Shown in pieces: positions 42,526 to 47,230 of a DNA stretch of 47,230 nt. The translations under genes were made by a program, and so were the position numbers. Positions within the stretch are counted from its first letter, which is position 1; each line of letters starts with the position of its first letter. The notes under the pieces are model-generated. The model did not search any database. It was not told where the DNA came from and saw only the letters and a list, made by a program, of their open reading frames with translations. This DNA comes from Acetobacterium wieringae (GTDB lineage: Bacteria > Bacillota > Clostridia > Eubacteriales > Eubacteriaceae), in assembly GCF_026646375.1 (NCBI RefSeq), contig NZ_JAIPPU010000022.1, positions 1 to 47,230 of the forward strand, read 5' to 3'.

Positions 42526-43301
42526 TTTAGGCCAAGATTCTGAATAAAACTCTTACGGTGGATCGGTGTCGGCCCATATTGTTTTAAGGCTTTTATATGT
42601 TCAGCCGTTCCATAACCCATATTGTGATCGAAACCGTACTCCGGGTACTCTTCGTGATAAACCTGCATCAGATTGTCCCGATAAACCTTGGCAACAATGC
42701 TTGCCGCCGCAATGGCATAGCTTTTGGCATCACCGTGAACAATCGCTTTCTGGGGTATTTCTGTATCAATATGAAGGGCATCAATCAATAGCAGATCCGG
42801 TTTAACAGACAACTTCGTCAAGGAATCAGTCATAGCTTTTTTTGTAGCATTAAGAATGTTCAGATTATCAATCACATCACTATCTACTAATCCAATGGCG
42901 TAATCCACAGCATCCTCAAGGAGTTGTTCACATAAGTTTTCGCGACTTTTTTTTGCGACTTTTTTTGAATCATTAACATATAAGCGGCTGGATTCCGGTT
43001 TTAGAATAATGACGCAGGTCACCACCGGTCCTGCTAAGGGGCCCCGACCAACCTCATCAATGCCACCGATATTCAAGATACCCTGATCATAGTAACCGGA
43101 TTCAATTGATTTCATTTTTTTAATTCGTTGAACTTCAAGATCTCTGGCTGCAATTTTATTCTCTATTTTTTGTCCAATTTTTTTAACAGCTACTCGATTA
43201 TCTTCTTTCAACATCGGTATCAGATCGGGATATTCTTCCATCTGCCTGGTCTCAATGTACTCTTTTATATGTGTAACGGTCATATTATCAAATAGATTCA
43301 T
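42522..43301 (-). CDS. rnhB: Ribonuclease HII
   Basis: Enzyme of 259 residues that removes ribonucleotides and RNA from RNA-DNA duplexes. Seen: IGGIDEVGRGPLAGP with the first catalytic Asp-Glu pair, and further acidic sites in LLIDALH and the AAASIVAKVYRD segment. An N-terminal extension of about 75 residues, as in many Firmicute RNase HII proteins, probably binds the hybrid. It appears to have its own promoter (TATAAT at 43333-43338) after the operon terminator. Confidence 0.95.
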   Translation of the reverse strand: MNLFDNMTVTHIKEYIETRQMEEYPDLIPMLKEDNRVAVKKIGQKIENKIAARDLEVQRIKKMKSIESGYYDQGILNIGGIDEVGRGPLAGPVVTCVIILKPESSRLYVNDSKKVAKKSRENLCEQLLEDAVDYAIGLVDSDVIDNLNILNATKKAMTDSLTKLSVKPDLLLIDALHIDTEIPQKAIVHGDAKSYAIAAASIVAKVYRDNLMQVYHEEYPEYGFDHNMGYGTAEHIKALKQYGPTPIHRKSFIQNLGLK

Positions 43302-43332
43302 GTTTACCTCTTTTTCCTACAATTCTATCGCC

Positions 43333-43338
43333 ATTATA
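43333..43338 (-). promoter_or_regulatory. -10 box of the rnhB-yraN promoter
   Basis: A perfect TATAAT on the minus strand about 32 bases before the start codon. The -35 at 17 bases is poor (TATATT). Confidence 0.4.
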
Positions 43339-43432
43339 CTACAAGTCAGCGAACAAATATAGACGACACCACCCAATAATCCATTTTAAACCGAATAAAC
43401 TGCACTTCCATCAATGGATAGTTTCTTTGCTC

Positions 43433-43476
43433 AAATAAAAAAACAACCAACTTTATATAAGATAATTGGTTGTTTT
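43433..43476 (-). terminator. Terminator after rbgA
   Basis: AACAACCAA (43442-43450) pairs with TTGGTTGTT (43466-43474), followed on the minus strand by TTTTTTTATTTG. It ends the ribosomal/processing cluster before rnhB. Confidence 0.88.
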
Positions 43477-43510
43477 GTCATCATCATAACACATTGCCAC
43501 AAATCCGTCG

Positions 43511-44350
43511 CTATTCCGGTCGCTCCAAGGTAATTCGGCCAATTCGGCCATTCTTGAAATCGTTGAGAATCAGTACACTGGTGCGGGCATAATCATATTC
43601 GCCGCCTTTAATCAGCAATCCCCTACTTTTAGCAATGGCATCAAATACCTCAGGGATATTTTTGCCTTCGACCTCAATTTTGTACAGGGTTTCCAAATCT
43701 CCCGGATAATAGATTAGCAGATATTTTAACAGATCAGCCGCGATGTTCTCTTTTTCATAAATAGTATCCTTGATGGAGCCTAACCAGGCTAAGTGGAGAC
43801 CGACCAGGGGATCTTCAAATTTTGGCCATAAGATTCCAGGGGTGTCCAAAAGCATCATGTGATCCGGAGTACTCAGCCATTGCTGTCCCTTGGTGACTCC
43901 TGGCTTATTGCCAATCTGGGTCTTTTTCTTACCGATCAGACTGTTGATCACTGTAGATTTACCAACGTTGGGGATTCCACAAACCAGACATTTCACTTGC
44001 GCTTTTTCTTTTACATTTAAATCTTGAATGGTTTTGACCAACTCAGTCTTCATCCGTCGGTCAAAGGCGTCAAACAGTACCACTTTTTGGATGTCAGTAT
44101 TTTTTTTAAACCACTCAATCCATTCCAGACTGACTTCCGGATCAGCTAAGTCCGACTTGTTCAGTAGCAGGATATGCTGCTTATTCCAGGTATACTGATT
44201 AATTTCGGGATTTTTGCTGGAAAGCGGTAATCTGGCATCAACTACTTCGATTACCACATTGATCAGTTTAAGCTTTTCTTTAATTTCCCGATTGGCTTTG
44301 GCCATGTGCCCAGGATACCATTGTATATATTCTATTTTTTCTTCAGACAT
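43511..44350 (-). CDS. rbgA: Ribosome biogenesis GTPase RbgA/YlqF
   Basis: GTPase of 279 residues needed for late assembly of the large ribosomal subunit. It has the circularly permuted order: NKSD (G4) near residue 63, then GIPNVGKST (G1) at about 128-136, then DTPG (G3). The N-terminal QWYPGHMAKANREI and the C-terminal RNA-binding region are typical. It starts 2 bases past the lepB stop, one transcript. Confidence 0.96.
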   Translation of the reverse strand: MSEEKIEYIQWYPGHMAKANREIKEKLKLINVVIEVVDARLPLSSKNPEINQYTWNKQHILLLNKSDLADPEVSLEWIEWFKKNTDIQKVVLFDAFDRRMKTELVKTIQDLNVKEKAQVKCLVCGIPNVGKSTVINSLIGKKKTQIGNKPGVTKGQQWLSTPDHMMLLDTPGILWPKFEDPLVGLHLAWLGSIKDTIYEKENIAADLLKYLLIYYPGDLETLYKIEVEGKNIPEVFDAIAKSRGLLIKGGEYDYARTSVLILNDFKNGRIGRITLERPE

Positions 44351-44352
44351 CC

Positions 44353-44880
44353 TTATACCGTACCAATTTCTGAAAGCGGCCAGATTCTAAAGATAACTTT
44401 CCCATCAATGGCATCTCTTTCGACAAAACCAAGATTGGGATAGCGGCTATCAGAACTATTTGCCCGATTATCGCCCATGACAAAATAGGTTCCCATTGGC
44501 ACGGTAACCTCAGCAAAGTCTTCATAAGGATCGGGATTAATGTAATCCTCTTCTAGTGGTTCACCATTGCGATATACTACCATATCCTTGATTGCAATGG
44601 TATCGCCACCCTTGCCAATGACTCGCTTGACATATTCAATACTCTCACTATAACTGAGGATCACAATATCGCCATAATCCGGTTCACCAATGGTATAGCC
44701 AATTTTATTGACAATCAGACGATCTCCCTCCACCAGCGTGGGAAACATTGAGCTGCCTTGAACCATGACAAAGTCAAACAAAAACATTTTTATGATAAAA
44801 GCAAGCACAATGGCAATCACTGCGGATTGAATCCATTCTTTAAGTTCCAAATTACCTTTAGATTCCTGATCTTCTTTCAT
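44353..44880 (-). CDS. lepB: Signal peptidase I
   Basis: Membrane-bound serine protease of 175 residues that removes signal peptides outside the cell. One N-terminal transmembrane helix (about 13-33) is followed by the catalytic Ser in VQGSSMFPTL, the catalytic Lys in YVKRVIG, and GDNRANSSDSR. The size is right for Gram-positive SipS-type enzymes. It lies in the conserved rplS-lepB-rbgA order. The gene follows the rplS terminator, so expression depends on readthrough or a promoter I cannot define. Confidence 0.95.
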   Translation of the reverse strand: MKEDQESKGNLELKEWIQSAVIAIVLAFIIKMFLFDFVMVQGSSMFPTLVEGDRLIVNKIGYTIGEPDYGDIVILSYSESIEYVKRVIGKGGDTIAIKDMVVYRNGEPLEEDYINPDPYEDFAEVTVPMGTYFVMGDNRANSSDSRYPNLGFVERDAIDGKVIFRIWPLSEIGTV

Positions 44881-44929
44881 TTTTTCACTTCCTTGCTAAA
44901 TTTCTAGTTATTACAACGCTTGAATCAAC

Positions 44930-44953
44930 CAAAAAAGAGGCTTAATAGCCTCT
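44930..44953 (-). terminator. Strong terminator directly after rplS
   Basis: AGAGGC-TATTAA-GCCTCT followed by TTTTTTGG on the minus strand. The hairpin begins three bases after the rplS stop codon, yet lepB and rbgA follow on the same strand; partial readthrough is likely. Confidence 0.9.
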
Positions 44954-44956
44954 GAA

Positions 44957-45301
44957 TTACGCTCTTTTTTCTTTGACTTTTGCTGCTTTACCAACACGAT
45001 CACGAAGATAGTTAAGCTTAGCTCGACGTACCTTACCACGACGAACCACATCAACCTTTTCAATTTTTGGCGAATGCACCAGGAAAGTTCTTTCTACTCC
45101 AAAGCCAGACGAGATTTTTCGTACCGTAAACGTTTCGCCAACGCCGCCGTTTTGTTTTTTAAGGACGATGCCTTCAAAAATCTGAATACGTTCTTTTTTA
45201 CCTTCGATTACTTTAACATGAACTTTAACGGTGTCACCAACACTAAATTTTGGTGGTTCAGCCTTCATGTTTTCTAATTGAATCTTTTTGATAATGTCCA
45301 T
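44957..45301 (-). CDS. rplS: Large ribosomal subunit protein L19
   Basis: Ribosomal protein bL19, 114 residues, full length, at the interface of the two subunits. Typical segments are [28 protein letters not shown], the conserved [15 protein letters not shown] and [10 protein letters not shown]. It has its own strong promoter within the end of trmD, a structured leader and an immediate terminator, so it can be made apart from the rest of the cluster. Confidence 0.98.
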   Translation of the reverse strand: MDIIKKIQLENMKAEPPKFSVGDTVKVHVKVIEGKKERIQIFEGIVLKKQNGGVGETFTVRKISSGFGVERTFLVHSPKIEKVDVVRRGKVRRAKLNYLRDRVGKAAKVKEKRA

Positions 45302-45327
45302 AATTTTCTCCTTAATATTCGATTTGC

Positions 45328-45358
45328 GACGTTCATGTATCAGGTACAGAGGACCGTC
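45328..45358 (-). promoter_or_regulatory. Hairpin in the rplS leader (candidate L19 autoregulatory element)
   Basis: On the minus strand GACG and TGTA pair with TACA and CGTC around a short loop, with an internal loop between the helices. It sits in the short leader of rplS. An L19 leader RNA is known in Firmicutes; identity with it needs a covariance-model check. Confidence 0.5.
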
Positions 45359-45380
45359 TCACTTGATAACATACTGATAT

Positions 45381-45409
45381 ATTATACACTTTGTTTATTC
45401 TTTATGCAA
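45381..45409 (-). promoter_or_regulatory. Sigma-A promoter of rplS
   Basis: TTGCAT (45404-45409) and a perfect TATAAT (45381-45386), 17 bases apart. It overlaps the trmD stop codon region and gives a leader of about 70 bases. Confidence 0.8.
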
Positions 45410-46093
45410 GCTTTTTTGATATCTTTCAAATAAATCAGGTCGTTTTAACCGGGTTCGTGTTTCTGCCTGTGATAAGCGCCATTTATTTATTGCGGCATGA
45501 TTACCAGAGAGTAATACTTCCGGCACTTCCTGGCCTTCGAATTCCCTAGGTTTTGTGTACTGGGGGTATTCCAACAGATAGCTTTCAAACGATTCTTCTG
45601 TCAAACTATCACTATTTCCCAGAAAGCCGGGGATATGTCTGGCAACAGCGTCAGCCAGTGTTAACGCCGGCAATTCACCACCAGTCAAGACATAATCTCC
45701 CACAGAAAATTCCAGATCCACATAAGCATCAATCACCCGCTGATCAATCCCTTCGTAATGACCACAGATGAAAATAATGCCTGAATACTCCGATAGCTTT
45801 ATCCCATCGTTCTGTTCAAATGGTTTTCCGCCAGGTGTCAAGTAGATAACCGGATACTGACCAAAATCAGCAATGCTTTTCAGGGCGGCGACAATCGGCG
45901 GTGCCGCCATCACCATCCCTGCACCGCCGCCATAAGGGGTATCATCAACCTTATGGTGTTTATTTCCGGAAAAATCCCGAATGTTTATCACCGTATAGTC
46001 AATCAGACCCGCTTTCACGCCTCGGCCAATCATCCCGGTTTGAAAATAAGTTTCAAAGATTTCCGGAAATAAGGTTAAAAAATAAAATCTCAT
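45395..46093 (-). CDS. trmD: tRNA (guanine37-N1)-methyltransferase
   Basis: Knotted (SPOUT) methyltransferase of 232 residues that methylates G37 of tRNAs reading CNN codons. Seen: MRFYFLTLFPEIF start, DDTPYGGGAGMVM, the knot segments YLTPGG, CGHYEGID and SVGDYVLTGGELPAL. It overlaps the end of rimM by 4 bases (ATGA). Confidence 0.97.
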   Translation of the reverse strand: MRFYFLTLFPEIFETYFQTGMIGRGVKAGLIDYTVINIRDFSGNKHHKVDDTPYGGGAGMVMAAPPIVAALKSIADFGQYPVIYLTPGGKPFEQNDGIKLSEYSGIIFICGHYEGIDQRVIDAYVDLEFSVGDYVLTGGELPALTLADAVARHIPGFLGNSDSLTEESFESYLLEYPQYTKPREFEGQEVPEVLLSGNHAAINKWRLSQAETRTRLKRPDLFERYQKSLHKE

Positions 46094-46605
46094 AGGTCCA
46101 ATATTTCTTGAGGGATGCTGGCATCGATCCGACCGTCGTTAACATTGATTTTTGTAAAATAAAGCTTGCGGGCCGGAACGCAATAGACCTTCTTATCAGC
46201 AGTGATGGTATAAACATCCACCCCACCCGCTTGCATCACATCGGTTATCCTCCCAAGCAGTTCACCGTCATTGTAAACCGGCAATCCCAGCAAGTCTTCA
46301 ATAAAAAACTCATCTTCAGACAAGGCCACTGCCAATTCCCGGGGAATCCCAACTTCCCGACCAATTAACGCTTCAGCGGTGTTACGGTCAGTTACATTTT
46401 TCAGAAACAGCAGGACATTGTTTTTATGAAGACGGCAATTGGTGATTTTATAGTCCGTTGCCGTTTTGCCATGGATTAAACTGACCTCATCCAGATCATA
46501 AAAACGACCGGGATCATCAGTCAGCGGTTGAACTTTTAGTTCACCCTTAATACCATGAACACCAAGAATTCGGCCAATGATGATTAAACGATTATTATTT
46601 TCCAT
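46090..46605 (-). CDS. rimM: 16S rRNA processing protein RimM
   Basis: Assembly factor of 171 residues for the 30S head that binds S19. It has an N-terminal RimM barrel (ILGVHGIKGELKVQP at about 13-27) and a C-terminal PRC-barrel (LLGLPVYNDGELLGRITDV). Coupled to trmD. AGGAGAG precedes the ATG. Confidence 0.96.
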   Translation of the reverse strand: MENNNRLIIIGRILGVHGIKGELKVQPLTDDPGRFYDLDEVSLIHGKTATDYKITNCRLHKNNVLLFLKNVTDRNTAEALIGREVGIPRELAVALSEDEFFIEDLLGLPVYNDGELLGRITDVMQAGGVDVYTITADKKVYCVPARKLYFTKINVNDGRIDASIPQEILDL

Positions 46606-46638
46606 TATTCTCTCCTGTTTTAAACCCTAAAACACCCG

Positions 46639-46664
46639 AAAAAAAAGAGCTGTATACACAGCCC
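46639..46664 (-). terminator. Terminator between khpA and rimM
   Basis: GGGCTGT-GTAT-ACAGCTC followed by TTTTTTTT on the minus strand, just after the khpA stop. It probably attenuates and does not stop transcription fully, since rimM follows without a visible promoter. Confidence 0.85.
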
Positions 46665-46671
46665 AATGCCT

Positions 46672-46902
46672 TTATTGGATGATCTCCAACATGACACGTT
46701 TATCTTCTTTCGTGGCAGCGGCTTTTATGACGGTACGAATTGCTTTTGCGATACGCCCCTGTTTTCCGATGACCTTGCCCATATCGTCGTCTGCGACCTT
46801 GAGTTCCAAAATAATGGACTGTTCGCCTTCAACTTCCTGGACAGATACCGCATCGGGGTGTTCAACAAGAGCCTTTGCAATAATTTCCACAAGTTCTTTC
46901 AT
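46672..46902 (-). CDS. khpA: KH-domain RNA-binding protein KhpA (YlqC)
   Basis: Single KH-domain protein of 76 residues that binds RNA, usually with KhpB. The [18 protein letters not shown] segment is the GxxG RNA-binding loop and helix. Two ATG codons adjoin; the second (46902) has better spacing from GGAGG, while 46905 is possible. Lies in the normal place between rpsP and rimM. Confidence 0.95.
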   Translation of the reverse strand: MKELVEIIAKALVEHPDAVSVQEVEGEQSIILELKVADDDMGKVIGKQGRIAKAIRTVIKAAATKEDKRVMLEIIQ

Positions 46903-46918
46903 CATTTACCTCCTGGTA

Positions 46919-47164
46919 CTACTCGATTACGTTTTCTCTTTTTAACAAATACTTAACGGTATCTGTCGGTTTTGCACCATTGGCCAACCATGTTTTGGCT
47001 TTATCTGCATCGACTTTTACGAGTGCAGGGTCAACACAAGGATTGTAGTATCCAATTTCTTCGATGAACTTGCCATCACGTGGTGCTCGTGCATCGGCAA
47101 CAACGATTCTATAAAAAGGTTTTTTCTTTTTACCCATTCTTTTTAATCTGATTTTAACTGCCAT
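46919..47164 (-). CDS. rpsP: Small ribosomal subunit protein S16
   Basis: Ribosomal protein bS16, 81 residues, full length. The [21 protein letters not shown] start and the [14 protein letters not shown] segment are unmistakable. First gene of the rpsP-khpA-rimM-trmD cluster in this window; GGAAGGGGG precedes the ATG. Transcription probably comes from beyond the window edge (ffh is the usual neighbour). Confidence 0.98.
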   Translation of the reverse strand: MAVKIRLKRMGKKKKPFYRIVVADARAPRDGKFIEEIGYYNPCVDPALVKVDADKAKTWLANGAKPTDTVKYLLKRENVIE

Positions 47165-47230
47165 GTTTATTCCCCCTTCCTATATTGTCAAGCCTCAAAT
47201 CATTGATTTTTAAGGCTTTTATTTAAATAG

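Noticed and set aside
47185..47200. TTGACA close to rpsP as promoter -35
   Set aside because: A -10 at 17 bases would fall onto the ribosome binding site and start codon; no suitable box exists there.
47192..47222. Hairpin AAGCCT/AGGCTT near the right edge
   Set aside because: Too close to the window end to judge which gene it would serve; no T-tract on the minus strand.

Overview
The window looks like low-GC Gram-positive anaerobe DNA, most likely class Clostridia and possibly an acetogen of the Eubacteriaceae/Acetobacterium type (inference from gene content and order; no rRNA or tRNA is present to settle it). Support comes from the rpsP-khpA-rimM-trmD-rplS-lepB-rbgA-rnhB-yraN order at the right end, AGGAGG-type ribosome binding sites, a radical-SAM sulfatase-maturating enzyme (an anaerobic system), ChW repeats, and an EPS module of Firmicute type (PHP phosphatase, Wzz-like protein, BY-kinase, LytR-CpsA-Psr protein).

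Layout. 1-3.4 kb: a PAS-GGDEF-HD-GYP c-di-GMP enzyme and an ABC-F ATPase with a long leader. 3.9-6.8 kb: a lipoprotein sulfatase and its maturase. 7.0-14.4 kb, minus strand: EPS control and precursor genes (BY-kinase, Wzz-like co-polymerase, LCP, 4,6-dehydratase, PHP phosphatase, UDP-glucose dehydrogenase, UDP-glucuronate 4-epimerase). 14.6-18.4 kb: two secreted beta-helix proteins of the pectate-lyase-3 type. They share a 1.1 kb block that appears identical, and they lie behind four copies of the c-di-GMP-I (GEMM-I) riboswitch: one before the first gene and a tandem of three, the outermost degenerate, before the second. 19.2-40.0 kb: a roughly 20 kb leftward polysaccharide operon with one opposing gene. 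It holds two WbqC-like proteins, two Wzx flippases, three DegT-type aminotransferases, two leucyl/phenylalanyl-tRNA-protein transferase (Aat)-like proteins, four glycosyltransferases, a Wzy-like polymerase, a P-loop kinase, the WbpA-B-E-D pathway, and PglE/PglD/PglC-like enzymes. 40.1-41.4 kb: a third, shorter beta-helix paralogue at the head of the locus. 41.8-47.2 kb: a MazG-like protein and the conserved ribosomal/tRNA-modification cluster.

How the genes work together (inference). The dehydratase at 9.4 kb with the PglE-, PglD- and PglC-like enzymes would make UDP-diNAc-bacillosamine and load it on undecaprenyl phosphate. WbpA/B/E/D-like enzymes would make UDP-GlcNAc(3NAc)A, and Ugd plus the epimerase would make UDP-galacturonate. 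Four glycosyltransferases, Wzx and Wzy would build and export the polymer, and the kinase/phosphatase/Wzz module would set chain length. c-di-GMP would then control the secreted beta-helix proteins through riboswitches; these could bind, cleave or epimerise the uronate-containing matrix.

The most unusual feature is the pair of divergent Aat-like proteins inside the EPS locus. One overlaps a VioA/FdtB-like sugar aminotransferase gene by ATGA. Both lack the glutamine of the proposed E. coli Aat catalytic pair, and one also lacks the acceptor-site glutamate. This suggests, without proving it, a tRNA-dependent aminoacylation of an amino sugar or other EPS component. All similarity statements were made by eye without database searches.
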